64,000 bases of DNA, taken from positions 124,001 through 188,000 of the forward strand of contig NZ_JAPDVG010000001.1 of NCBI RefSeq assembly GCF_026015625.1. Reading direction: 5' to 3'. Of the stretch, positions 31,083-39,590 are shown one piece after another. The notes beneath the pieces are model-generated. The model did no database searches and was not told the origin of the DNA. It saw only the letters and a program-made list of their open reading frames with translations. Position 1 is the stretch's first letter. Each line of letters begins with the position of its first letter. Both the position numbers and the translations under genes were made by a program. The stretch comes from Segatella copri. GTDB lineage: Bacteria; Bacteroidota; Bacteroidia; Bacteroidales; Bacteroidaceae.

Positions 31083-32452
31083 GTACAGAACATTCCAAGA
31101 GAGCTGCGAAGTTTACGCAGAACGTAGAGAAGACCACCTGGCACGACGCTACCTTCTGGTCTGTTCGTCAGAAGAGAGATAAGATGGCGCAGGAACTTCC
31201 TGAGTGGGAAGACCTCCGCGAGCATGCGTCTGAAATCAAGATGCATACGATTACCCATCTCGCCGATTACCTCGATATGTTTTCCAAGAATCTGGAGAGC
31301 CGCGGGGTAAAGGTTCACTGGGCAAAGGATGCACAGGAATTCAATGAGATTGTGCTCGGTATTCTGAAAGATCATAACGTGAAGAAGATGGTGAAGTCGA
31401 AGTCGATGCTCACCGAGGAGTGCGAGATGAATCCTTATCTGGAGCAGCACGGCATTGACGTGGTGGAGACCGACCTGGGTGAGCGCATCATCCAGCTCTT
31501 GCATCAGAAGCCTAGTCATATCGTGATGCCTGCCATCCACCTGAAGCGTGAGGAGGTAGGTAAGATGTTCGAGGAGAAGGGTATCTCCAAGGAAATCGGC
31601 AACTATGATCCTACTTACCTGACCCGCTGTGCCCGTCATCATCTCCGCGACCAGTTTATGGAAGCAGGAGCAGGTATGACTGGCTGTAACTTCGGTGTGG
31701 CTGCTACCGGCGATTGCGTGGTTTGCACCAACGAGGGTAATGCGGATATGACCACTTCCATGCCTAAGCTCCACATCGTAGCGATGGGTATTGAGAAACT
31801 GGTTCCTGATTATAAGTCATTGGCTGTGTTCCAGCGCCTGCTTTGCCGCTGCGGAACCGGTCAGCCTACCACCGCCTTCACTTCTCATTTCCGCCAGGCT
31901 CGTCCGGGTGCCGAGATGCATGTGGTATTGGTGGATAACGGCAGAAGCGATATTCTCGCCGATAAGGACCACTGGCAGACTTTGAAATGCATGCGTTGCG
32001 GAGCCTGCATGAATACCTGTCCGGTTTATCGTCGTTCAGGCGGTTACAGTTACACCTATTTTATTCCGGGTCCTATCGGTGTGAATCTGGGTATGCTGAA
32101 GAATCCTCAGAAGTACAGCGATAATGTTTCGGCATGTACTTTGTGCTTGTCATGCGATAATGTCTGTCCTTCCAAGGTAGGACCGGGTTCTCAGATTTAT
32201 GTCTGGCGCCAGAGTCTGGAGAAGTTGGGTAAGGCTGATCCTGTGAAGAAGGCGATGTCGAATGGTATGAAGTATCTCTTCGATCGTCCTGCGCTCTACA
32301 CCACTGCCCTGAAGTTTGCTCCGCTTGTCAATCTGGTTCCTGAATGCTGTACGCACTTCAGCAATTGGAATGCCTGGGGCATCGGTCACGCCATGCCTGA
32401 GTTTGCAAAGAAGAGTTTCCATCAGCTTTGGAAAGAAGGAAAGGTGAAGTAG
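31079..32452 (+). CDS. lutB: Lactate utilisation protein B (4Fe-4S protein)
   Basis: 457 residues. An N-terminal LUD domain (about 70-300) with 'AGAGMTGCNFGVAATGDCVV' is followed by two ferredoxin-type motifs, CMRCGACMNTCPVYRR and CTLCLSCDNVCPSK (about residues 305-360). Central electron-carrying subunit of the LutABC lactate dehydrogenase. Coupled to lutA by a 4-bp overlap. Confidence 0.9.
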   Translation: MSTEHSKRAAKFTQNVEKTTWHDATFWSVRQKRDKMAQELPEWEDLREHASEIKMHTITHLADYLDMFSKNLESRGVKVHWAKDAQEFNEIVLGILKDHNVKKMVKSKSMLTEECEMNPYLEQHGIDVVETDLGERIIQLLHQKPSHIVMPAIHLKREEVGKMFEEKGISKEIGNYDPTYLTRCARHHLRDQFMEAGAGMTGCNFGVAATGDCVVCTNEGNADMTTSMPKLHIVAMGIEKLVPDYKSLAVFQRLLCRCGTGQPTTAFTSHFRQARPGAEMHVVLVDNGRSDILADKDHWQTLKCMRCGACMNTCPVYRRSGGYSYTYFIPGPIGVNLGMLKNPQKYSDNVSACTLCLSCDNVCPSKVGPGSQIYVWRQSLEKLGKADPVKKAMSNGMKYLFDRPALYTTALKFAPLVNLVPECCTHFSNWNAWGIGHAMPEFAKKSFHQLWKEGKVK

Positions 32453-32458
32453 TGGGTC

Positions 32459-32492
32459 ATCATAAAGTTCAAAGTTCAAATTTCAAAGTTCA
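32459..32492. repeat. AGTTCAAA simple repeats between lutB and lutC
   Basis: Three or four imperfect 8-10 base units (AAAGTTC / AAATTTC) fill the gap up to the lutC start. A similar run is seen at 63980-64000. Confidence 0.6.
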
Positions 32493-33071
32493 ATGAAGAA
32501 AGAAGATTTCCTGAACAAGTTGCGTAAGAATACGCATGTTCAATTCGATATGCCTGCCGTAGATGTGAAGGGTATTCAGTATGAGGATACCTTGAAGCAA
32601 TTTATTGAGATGACGGAATCGGTAGGTGGCCATGTGATAGAAGCTAAGGAGGGTGAGAGTCTGGATGAACTGGTGAAGAAGGCTTATCCGGAAGCCAAGG
32701 TCTTTGCTTCTCATCTGCCAGAAATCACGATTGCCCAGAAGAATCCTGATACGGTGGCTGAGGCTAATGATCTGAATGGTACTGATGTGGGTATTGTTCG
32801 TGGTGAAGTGGGTGTTGCCGAGAATGGCTGCATCTGGATTCCTCAGACCATGAAGGAGAAAGCGGTGCTTTTCATCTCGGAATACCTTGTGATATTCCTC
32901 GAAAAAGAGAAGATTGTGAACAATATGCATGAGGCTTATGCCCGTATTGAGATGGATCCGAAGTACAATTTCGGTATTTTCATCAGTGGTCCTTCCAAGA
33001 CTGCCGATATTGAGCAGGCTCTGGTTATGGGTGCGCAAGCTGCTCGTGGTGTGACAGTTATACTCTTGTAA
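32493..33071 (+). CDS. lutC: Lactate utilisation protein C (LUD domain)
   Basis: 192 residues, a single LUD domain with 'GTDVGIVRGEVGVAENGCIW' and the C-terminal 'FGIFISGPSKTADIEQALVMG' signature. Third subunit of the lactate oxidation complex. It is separated from lutB by 40 bp consisting of AGTTCAAA simple repeats. An 18-bp terminator follows. Confidence 0.9.
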   Translation: MKKEDFLNKLRKNTHVQFDMPAVDVKGIQYEDTLKQFIEMTESVGGHVIEAKEGESLDELVKKAYPEAKVFASHLPEITIAQKNPDTVAEANDLNGTDVGIVRGEVGVAENGCIWIPQTMKEKAVLFISEYLVIFLEKEKIVNNMHEAYARIEMDPKYNFGIFISGPSKTADIEQALVMGAQAARGVTVILL

Positions 33072-33076
33072 AAGGC

Positions 33077-33118
33077 AGAAATCCCGAAGTTCACTATCTT
33101 GTGAACTTCGGGATTTCT
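33077..33118. terminator. Bidirectional terminator between lutC and the GNAT gene
   Basis: Perfect 18-bp stem (33077-33094 with 33101-33118) with a 6-base loop, between convergent genes. T-rich on the right side. Confidence 0.85.
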
Positions 33119-33120
33119 CT

Positions 33121-34059
33121 TTATACTGTCCATTCATAGGTGTCGTAAACCACGCCTCTTCCTCCATAACCTTCCTTGTGGGCGATGAGGCCTTCGTTGA
33201 TCCAGGCTCCCTGCTGTTCCGTAGAACTGCCGAAGTCCAGATAGGGATAATCGGGGTAATCATGATACATAATCTGTTCGTAGATAGCCTCCATGGCTCC
33301 GAATTCCTTTCCCTCATCGTTGGTAGAACTATATTGTCCGTGTACCACTTGCTGGGTAATATAAAAGGTGAGGCCTCCTATAATGTGCCCGTTGCGATAA
33401 GCATTGTATTGGATGATATTCTCGGGGAATCGGCTTTTCAGAAGTTCCATTTCCTGAAGCGTGTGTACCGGTTTGGCACCAAATCGCTTTTCCAGGTTCT
33501 CATTCAATACCTCCCAGAATTCCGACAGGCTTGCATCTCTCACTACGGTCACTCCATTCTGATGAGCCTTCTTCAGACGGCGCAAGTGGTCTTTCCGCCA
33601 GCGCAATTTCTGCTGCATGAAGATGGTTGTGCCGATATTGCGGAGCGAAAGATAGGCCTTGCATTTCCAGAAGATGGCGTAGAGATCTTCTTCTGAAGGA
33701 TGGAGATGATAGATCCAGGGAATAGGACGATACTGTACCTTCTCGAAACCCTGAAGGCGCAGATAGACATTCAATTCCTCAAAGAGTTGGCAGACATCTG
33801 AAATCGTGACGTGGATGTTCATGATCAGTCCGCCATAGGTGAGTCCGAAATGTGAGCAGAGGGTCTTGCCTACCTGATGGGCTGGCAGGATGGAATGAAG
33901 CTTTCCCTTCTTGAAGAATAGGAGAGAATAGTCCTTGAACCTATCGGAATGGTAATCCATATAGTTGCGGTAAAAGAGAAACGTAGCGTTTCGGGCTTTT
34001 GCCACATACTCATCCCATTGCTGGCGATATTCGGGGGTGTATTTGATGATTTCAAACAT
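33121..34059 (-). CDS. GNAT/FemAB-like acyltransferase
   Basis: 312 residues from the ATG at 34059. The frame is open further upstream, but that part lies over the cupin gene and looks unlike protein, so I start at MFEIIKYTPEYRQQWDEYV, overlapping the cupin stop by 8 bp. 'NATFLFYRNYMDYHSDRF' and 'SILPAHQVGKTLCSHFGL' are typical of the FemAB-like GNAT proteins found in sugar and polysaccharide loci. Together with the ketoisomerase-like gene it may acylate an amino sugar; the substrate is unknown. Confidence 0.75.
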   Translation of the reverse strand: MFEIIKYTPEYRQQWDEYVAKARNATFLFYRNYMDYHSDRFKDYSLLFFKKGKLHSILPAHQVGKTLCSHFGLTYGGLIMNIHVTISDVCQLFEELNVYLRLQGFEKVQYRPIPWIYHLHPSEEDLYAIFWKCKAYLSLRNIGTTIFMQQKLRWRKDHLRRLKKAHQNGVTVVRDASLSEFWEVLNENLEKRFGAKPVHTLQEMELLKSRFPENIIQYNAYRNGHIIGGLTFYITQQVVHGQYSSTNDEGKEFGAMEAIYEQIMYHDYPDYPYLDFGSSTEQQGAWINEGLIAHKEGYGGRGVVYDTYEWTV

Positions 34060-34462
34060 GATGTCTTGCATATCTGAGGTATTCGTCATATTCGCGTATG
34101 TAGTCTTCTTCCTTAAACTTTTGGGAAGCCAGAACCAGACACAATGAGCCGGAAGAGAAATCATCCAGTGTTCGCCAGATATTGACATCCACGAACAGTC
34201 CCTCCCAAGGGTGGTTGAGATGATAGGTCTTCTTCTGTTCTCCATTATCCAGTGTTACCGAAAAGGAACCGCTGGCTGCTATGATGAATTCCTGGCATTC
34301 CTTGTGAGCATGGCCACCGCGACTTTCTCCGCCCGGAACATCATAGGTCCAGTAGGTACGGGCAATGGCAAAGGGAATATGCGTTTCTCCCTCTGCCACT
34401 GTCAGGTTGCCTCTTGGGTCGAATATCTTGGGTAATGTGATAATTCTTCCTAATTCTTTCAT
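34052..34462 (-). CDS. WxcM/FdtA-like dTDP-sugar 3,4-ketoisomerase (cupin)
   Basis: 136 residues. A single cupin domain with 'FDPRGNLTVAEG', 'RTYWTYDVPGGESRGGHAHKECQEFI' (the HAH metal or catalytic region) and 'GLFVDVNIWRTLDDFS' matches the FdtA/QdtA family. These convert dTDP-4-keto-6-deoxyglucose to the 3-keto isomer on the way to 3-amino sugars. The usual aminotransferase partner is not in the window, so the exact product is uncertain. Confidence 0.8.
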   Translation of the reverse strand: MKELGRIITLPKIFDPRGNLTVAEGETHIPFAIARTYWTYDVPGGESRGGHAHKECQEFIIAASGSFSVTLDNGEQKKTYHLNHPWEGLFVDVNIWRTLDDFSSGSLCLVLASQKFKEEDYIREYDEYLRYARHHV

Positions 34463-34465
34463 GTC

Positions 34466-35647
34466 TTATTTCTTCATGTATGGGTCGGTTCCCAATACAG
34501 TCTTTGCCAGACGCTTTGCCTTGTCGCGAAGCTGGTTGAGGTCATCGCCCTTTTCGCCGTAGCAGAGTACGACGCCCATGCGGCGGCCCACGTGAGCCTC
34601 TGGCTTGCCGAAGATACGGATGCGGGTGTGGTCTTCCTTCAGGGCATCGAGCATATTGTAGTTTAATGGCTCGGTGCTTTCCTCTGGCGAGAGGATGACG
34701 GCAGAACAGCCGATGTGCTCCAGATGGATTCCGGCGATAGGTAAGCCCATCACGGCACGGAAGTGGAGCTCAAACTCGCTCAGGTTGGTGGTGTGACCGA
34801 GGGTTACCATACCTGTATCGTGTGGACGAGGACTCAACTCTGAGAAGATGACTTCGCCCTGCTTGCTCAGGAAGAACTCTACGCCCCAGAGACCGGCACC
34901 AGTCAATGCCTTGGTTACTTCGCCGGCAATGTGCTCAGCCTTCTTCAAAGCCTCCTCTGGAATCTGGAATGGCTGCCAACTCTCGCGGTAGTCGCCGCCC
35001 TTCTGTACGTGGCCGATAGGTGGACAGAAGAGGGTAGGACCGTCTTTCTGGGTGACGGTGAGCAGGGTGAACTCAGAATCGAAGTCGATAAATTCCTCGA
35101 TGATTACTTCCTTCACGTCGCCACGACCTTCTTCCATTGCCTCCTTGTAAGCCTCCTTCAGTTCATCATCGTTGTGAACATAGCTCTGACCATGTCCGCT
35201 TGAACTCATCAGAGGTTTCACTACGCATGGGAATCCGATTTCATCGGCAGCGTTCTTAAACTCCTCGAAGGTCTTGGCATAGAAATACTTGGCTGTGCGC
35301 AGACCCAGTTCCTTGGCAGCCAAGTCGCGGATGGCACGGCGGTTCATGGTGTAGTTCACGGCACGGGCAGAAGGCACAACCTGGATGCCCTCCTTCTCGA
35401 AGTCGAAGAGTCGCTCGGTGCGGATAGCTTCAATCTCAGGCACGATGATGTCTGGGTGATGTTTCTCTACCACTGCGGTCAATGCGTCGCCATCGAGCAT
35501 CGAGAACACTTCTCGCTCGTCGGCTACCTGCATGGCTGGTGCATTGTCATACTTGTCGCAAGCGATGACGTACTGTCCTGCTCGCTTTGCGGCGATGGTA
35601 AATTCTTTGCCCAGTTCGCCTGAGCCCAAAAGCATAATCTTCTTCAT
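34466..35647 (-). CDS. purT: Formate-dependent phosphoribosylglycinamide formyltransferase 2
   Basis: 393 residues, full length. It has an N-terminal '[21 protein letters not shown]', an ATP-grasp domain with '[17 protein letters not shown]', and the C-terminal '[13 protein letters not shown]' motif that is characteristic of PurT versus PurK. Formylates GAR with formate and ATP in purine synthesis. It lies 3 bp upstream of the cupin gene, an arrangement with no obvious metabolic link. Confidence 0.95.
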   Translation of the reverse strand: MKKIMLLGSGELGKEFTIAAKRAGQYVIACDKYDNAPAMQVADEREVFSMLDGDALTAVVEKHHPDIIVPEIEAIRTERLFDFEKEGIQVVPSARAVNYTMNRRAIRDLAAKELGLRTAKYFYAKTFEEFKNAADEIGFPCVVKPLMSSSGHGQSYVHNDDELKEAYKEAMEEGRGDVKEVIIEEFIDFDSEFTLLTVTQKDGPTLFCPPIGHVQKGGDYRESWQPFQIPEEALKKAEHIAGEVTKALTGAGLWGVEFFLSKQGEVIFSELSPRPHDTGMVTLGHTTNLSEFELHFRAVMGLPIAGIHLEHIGCSAVILSPEESTEPLNYNMLDALKEDHTRIRIFGKPEAHVGRRMGVVLCYGEKGDDLNQLRDKAKRLAKTVLGTDPYMKK

Positions 35648-35715
35648 TTATATGATGTTTAATGTTTTATGTCCCTAAAATTAATCACTAATCACTACTA
35701 ATTAATCACTAATAA
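35648..35715. repeat. AATCACTA simple repeats
   Basis: Five imperfect units of TTAATCACTAA fill the gap between the purT start and the next gene's end. Confidence 0.55.
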
Positions 35716-36339
35716 TTAATCACTAAGTCCGAACTTCTTTCTGATAAATTCTGCGATAAACTTCTCTGTTTCTTCGATTCCCAGATGGCTGCTGTTGATG
35801 CAGAGGTCGTAGCTCTCGCTGTGTCCCCACTTCTTGCCTGTATAGTAATCGTAGTAAGAGGCGCGCTGCTCCTCATGGCTTTCGATGAACTTGCGGGCGG
35901 AGGCTCTGTCGATGTTCTTTCGCTTGCATACTGCCTTGATGCGGTCGTCGATGTTGGCGGTGATGAAGATGTTGATCACGTTCTTGTAATCACGCAGCAC
36001 ATAGTCGGCGGTTCTGCCCACAAACACGCAGTTGCCCTCATCGGCAGCCTTTCTGATGGCGTCGCTCTGGAACTTGTACAGACCTTCCTGCGAGAAGTCG
36101 TTGTGATAGAAATTGTTATCGCTCAGGAAGGGCAGATGGGTATGGAAGAGAGACTTGAAGAATCCCTTCTGCTCATCGTTCTGCTCGAAGAATTTCTCCG
36201 AGAATCCGCTCTCCTTGGCGGCAAGATTCAGCAGCTCACGGTCGTAACATTTGCAACCGAAATCCTCCGCCAGCTTCTCGGCGATGATATGGCCGCCGCT
36301 ACCTATCTGGCGACCCACGTTTATGATAATCTTATTCAT
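35716..36339 (-). CDS. Cytidylate-kinase-like family protein
   Basis: 207 residues. 'IIINVGRQIGSGGHIIAEKLAEDFG' is the P-loop-like start of the Cytidylate_kin2 family, with 'NCVFVGRTADYVLRD' and 'RASYYDYYTGKKWGHSESYDLCI' later. Members resemble nucleoside-monophosphate kinases, but their substrate is mostly unproven, so it is not called cmk. Simple repeats on both sides. Confidence 0.8.
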   Translation of the reverse strand: MNKIIINVGRQIGSGGHIIAEKLAEDFGCKCYDRELLNLAAKESGFSEKFFEQNDEQKGFFKSLFHTHLPFLSDNNFYHNDFSQEGLYKFQSDAIRKAADEGNCVFVGRTADYVLRDYKNVINIFITANIDDRIKAVCKRKNIDRASARKFIESHEEQRASYYDYYTGKKWGHSESYDLCINSSHLGIEETEKFIAEFIRKKFGLSD

Positions 36340-36415
36340 AATTTATAGTTTATAATTTATAGTTTATAGGGCAATCTTGCTAAACGGCGAAGCTGCTATT
36401 AACTATTAACTTTTA
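36340..36415. repeat. ATAGTTTATAATTTAT repeats and GGGCAA-CTTGCT word
   Basis: Tandem TTTATAGTTTATAA units (36341-36368) are followed by GGGCAATCTTGCT and a TTAACTATTAACT run that overlaps the 3' end of the MATE gene. A near-identical composite occurs at 39498-39590. Confidence 0.6.
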
Positions 36416-37772
36416 GCTGTTCTTGGTGTTGTCTTTTCAGTTTGTTCATGTACCATACCATGACGACTCCGGCGATGACTGCTGCAGAGAAATCAGAGAT
36501 AGGCATACTGTACCATACACCATCAATGTCCCATATCATCGGCAGGAAAGCCAGGAGCGGCAGGAGGATGAGCAACTGTCTCGACAAGGAGAGGAAGATA
36601 CTGATCTTCACCTTTCCGATGCACTGGAAGAAGTTGGTGATAACCATCTGGAATCCGATGACCGGGAAGCAGAACATCACCACTCTGATCGCCTTAATAC
36701 CCAAGTCTATCAGTTGCATATCGGTTGTAAACAGTCGTGCGCAGTAGTAAGGCAGGAACATCGCTATCAGCCAGCCCGTTACCATGATGGCGGTGGCGGC
36801 AATGATGCTCAGGTTCAGTACGCGAATCAGTCGGTCCAGTTTCTGTGCTCCGTAATTGTAGCCGGCGATAGGCTGCATTCCCTGGTTTACGCCGAATACG
36901 AACATCACGAACACCATTGCAATACCATTGGCTATTCCGTAGGCACCCACGGAGAGGTCGCCTCCGAAACGCACCAGCTGGTTGTTGATGAAGATGACGA
37001 TGATGCAAGCGCACACGTTCATCAGGAAAGGCGAAATGCCGATGGCAAGGATATTATCCACGAGTTTCCTCTTCAGTCTGTAGATGCCTTTCTTGAAGTG
37101 GAGCAGCTCATTCTTGTTGCTGAAGAGCTTGATTTGCCACATCAGCGCCATCAGTTGCGAAAGGATGGTGGCGATGGCGGCACCCTGTATTCCCCATTTG
37201 AAAACGAGGATGAAGAGGGCATCCAGTATCACGTTCATCACCACCGTGAAGATGGTGGCGTACATCGCCTGCTTAGGCTTGCTCGCTACTCGGAGCAGGG
37301 CATTCATACCGAAATACATGTGGCTCACCACATTGCCCAGCAGGATGATGACCATATACTCATGGGCATAGATGAGCGTCTGGTCGCTGGCTCCGAAGAA
37401 TCTCAGGATAGGGTCGAGGAAGAGCAGACAGATGATGCTCAATCCGATACCGATGATGAGATTCAGAGAAATCGTGTTACCCAGAATGTTTTGCGCTGTG
37501 GCATAGTCTTTTTGTCCCAACTTCACGCTGATGGCAGTAGACGCTCCTACGCCCACACCGGCTCCGAAGGCAGCGGTGAGGTTCATGAAGGGGAAGGTGA
37601 TGGCGAGACCTGAGATGGCCATGGCTCCCACACCCTGACCGATGAATACTCGGTCAACGATGTTGTAGAGTGAGGCGGCGGTCATCGCAATCATCGCTGG
37701 CAGGGCATACTGAACGAGCAGCTTGCCCACCGGCTTCGTACCTAATTCTAATGTCGCTTGTTTATTTTCCAT
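36399..37772 (-). CDS. MATE-family multidrug/Na+ efflux transporter
   Basis: 457 residues with about 12 hydrophobic segments in two homologous halves. The N-terminal 'LLVQYALPAMIAMTAASLYNIVDRVFIGQGVG' and 'NQGMQPIAGYNYGAQ' in the middle are MATE signatures. Exports cationic drugs or metabolites from the inner membrane using an ion gradient. No regulator is adjacent; the substrate is unknown. Confidence 0.9.
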   Translation of the reverse strand: MENKQATLELGTKPVGKLLVQYALPAMIAMTAASLYNIVDRVFIGQGVGAMAISGLAITFPFMNLTAAFGAGVGVGASTAISVKLGQKDYATAQNILGNTISLNLIIGIGLSIICLLFLDPILRFFGASDQTLIYAHEYMVIILLGNVVSHMYFGMNALLRVASKPKQAMYATIFTVVMNVILDALFILVFKWGIQGAAIATILSQLMALMWQIKLFSNKNELLHFKKGIYRLKRKLVDNILAIGISPFLMNVCACIIVIFINNQLVRFGGDLSVGAYGIANGIAMVFVMFVFGVNQGMQPIAGYNYGAQKLDRLIRVLNLSIIAATAIMVTGWLIAMFLPYYCARLFTTDMQLIDLGIKAIRVVMFCFPVIGFQMVITNFFQCIGKVKISIFLSLSRQLLILLPLLAFLPMIWDIDGVWYSMPISDFSAAVIAGVVMVWYMNKLKRQHQEQLKVNS

Positions 37773-37923
37773 TTATATCTGTTTTTTCCTCATAGCCGCT
37801 CGCCCAGCTTCTTTCAGAATGCAATTGCAGCGGCTACTTGTCTGCAAAAGTACAAAAAATATCTGATACCTTATTATATATATGAGAAAAACTTGCATTT
37901 CATGATAAAAACTTCCCTTTTCC

Positions 37924-37955
37924 TTTGGTGTTTTCGTACAATTTCTGTACTTTTG
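37924..37955 (+). promoter_or_regulatory. Promoter of the subtilase gene
   Basis: TTTG (37924-37927), 20 bp, TACTTTTG (37948-37955), a perfect consensus. On the other strand a -7 box TACTTTTG (complement of 37845-37852) precedes the MATE gene. Confidence 0.75.
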
Positions 37956-38042
37956 CACTTCAGAATAAACAATTCAACTGATTAATAAATGCAATACAGA
38001 AATATTGCAGCAACAACAATAACAAACCGGACTACCGATATA

Positions 38043-39497
38043 ATGATGAAAAAATTTTTGATGCTTTATGCATTCTTAATGACTGCTCTCTCTTTGTTTG
38101 CTCGCGAAGACAGGGTTAGCAATTTTGAGCAACTGATGCGGTTGCCCCGCATCGCCGAAACCGATATGGTGTCGTATCCGGGAGGCAAGTGTATGATGTA
38201 TCGTCTTTATCTCAGAGACAAAGACCTCAGTCACACTCCCTTCTCGGTAAGTCGCCCTGCAGATTTTCTCTCTCCCCGTTCCATAGAGCGCAGAAAGAGA
38301 CAGAATCTGCCCATCGACGTTACCGATTTGCCTGTGGCTCCTGCTTATGAGCAGGCTGTAAGCGAGGCAGGCATCGAGATTGTGGGCAAGAGCAAGTGGA
38401 ACAATACCCTGCTGGTCCGCATTCATAAGGAGAAGGAACTACGGAAACTGGATGATCTGGATTTCATCACACGGAAAATGAAGGTCTTCTCTGCTCCCGA
38501 TTCTGTCAGTCAGCGCATCAGAAGTAGCGTTCGCAGGGGATTGAACGATTGGACTGGTGGAATAGGCGAATATGGTGCTGCCGATGCGCAGATCCAGTCG
38601 CTCAACGGCAAGCGGCTGCATGAAACCGGACATTTGGGCAAAGGAATGATGATTGCTGTCTTCGACGGCGGATTCATGAATGTGGATAAGATTCCGGCGC
38701 TGCATAATATCAGATTGGCGGGCGTTAAGGACTTTGTGCTTCCTCAATCCAAGAATGTTTTCGCCGAGATGGAGCATGGAACGATGGTGCTTTCTACGAT
38801 GGCTGCCAATGAACCCGAAAGATTCGTGGGAGTGGCGCCTGAGGCTCAATATCTGCTGGTGCGCTGTGAAGATGAGCGCACAGAGAGTCTGGCAGAAGAG
38901 GATTACTGGGCTTTTGCCGCTGAATATGCTGACAGTTGTGGCGTGGATGTCATCAACTCTTCGTTAGGCTATCATGGCTTCGATGATGCGTCTACCAACC
39001 ATCATTATTATGAGCAGGACGGTAATTCTACCCTCATCTCCCGCACCGCTTCGATGTGTGCTGACAAGGGAATCATCTGTGTCAATTCTGCAGGAAACGA
39101 CGGAATGGGAAGTTGGAAGAAAATCAATTTCCCTGCCGATGCACGCAATATCCTTACCGTGGGCAGCGTAAACGAAATGGGCGAGAATGCGGCTTTCAGT
39201 GCCGTGGGACCTACTGCTGACGGCAGAATCAAGCCTGATGTGATGGCTTACGGAAGTCCTACCTGTGTGATTACGGGCCGTGGAAATATCATCAATGATA
39301 ACGGAACGTCTTTCTCTTCTCCGCTCATCGCCGGAATGGTAGCGTGTCTCTGGCAGGCTTTGCCTCAGAAGACGGCTAAGCAGATTATGAAACTCGTGAG
39401 ATTGGCTGGTAATAATCAGCATCATCCCGATAATGTATTCGGATATGGTGTGCCTGATTTCTGGAAGGCTTATCAGACGGGGAAAGCGATTAAGTAG
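38043..39497 (+). CDS. Secreted S8-family serine peptidase (subtilase)
   Basis: About 484 residues from the ATG pair at 38043/38046; a Met further up is possible, but the signal peptide (MMKKFLMLYAFLMTALSLFA) begins here. The catalytic triad is visible: Asp in 'AVFDGGFMN', His in 'EHGTMVLSTM', Ser in 'DNGTSFSSPLIAGM', with the oxyanion Asn in 'INSAGND'. No long C-terminal sorting domain is seen. Expected to act in the periplasm or outside the cell; substrates unknown. Confidence 0.9.
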   Translation: MMKKFLMLYAFLMTALSLFAREDRVSNFEQLMRLPRIAETDMVSYPGGKCMMYRLYLRDKDLSHTPFSVSRPADFLSPRSIERRKRQNLPIDVTDLPVAPAYEQAVSEAGIEIVGKSKWNNTLLVRIHKEKELRKLDDLDFITRKMKVFSAPDSVSQRIRSSVRRGLNDWTGGIGEYGAADAQIQSLNGKRLHETGHLGKGMMIAVFDGGFMNVDKIPALHNIRLAGVKDFVLPQSKNVFAEMEHGTMVLSTMAANEPERFVGVAPEAQYLLVRCEDERTESLAEEDYWAFAAEYADSCGVDVINSSLGYHGFDDASTNHHYYEQDGNSTLISRTASMCADKGIICVNSAGNDGMGSWKKINFPADARNILTVGSVNEMGENAAFSAVGPTADGRIKPDVMAYGSPTCVITGRGNIINDNGTSFSSPLIAGMVACLWQALPQKTAKQIMKLVRLAGNNQHHPDNVFGYGVPDFWKAYQTGKAIK

Positions 39498-39590
39498 TTA
39501 ATAGTTGATAGTTTATAGTTAATAGGGCAAACTTGCTCTGCTAGCTATAAACTTTCAACTATAAACTGTAAATTTTAAACAGTAAACAGC
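39498..39590. repeat. AACTATAAACT / GGGCAAACTTGCT repeat between subtilase and xseA
   Basis: TAATAGTTGATAGTTTATAG units, then GGGCAAACTTGCT, then inverse ACTTTCAACTATAAACTG units. It is the same composite as 36340-36415 and could fold into a long imperfect hairpin. No consensus promoter is seen, so xseA may rely on read-through or an atypical promoter. Confidence 0.55.

Noticed and set aside
36423..37613. 396-codon rightward frame opposite the MATE gene
   Set aside because: His/Asp/Glu-rich complement of a membrane protein gene, a typical antisense artefact.
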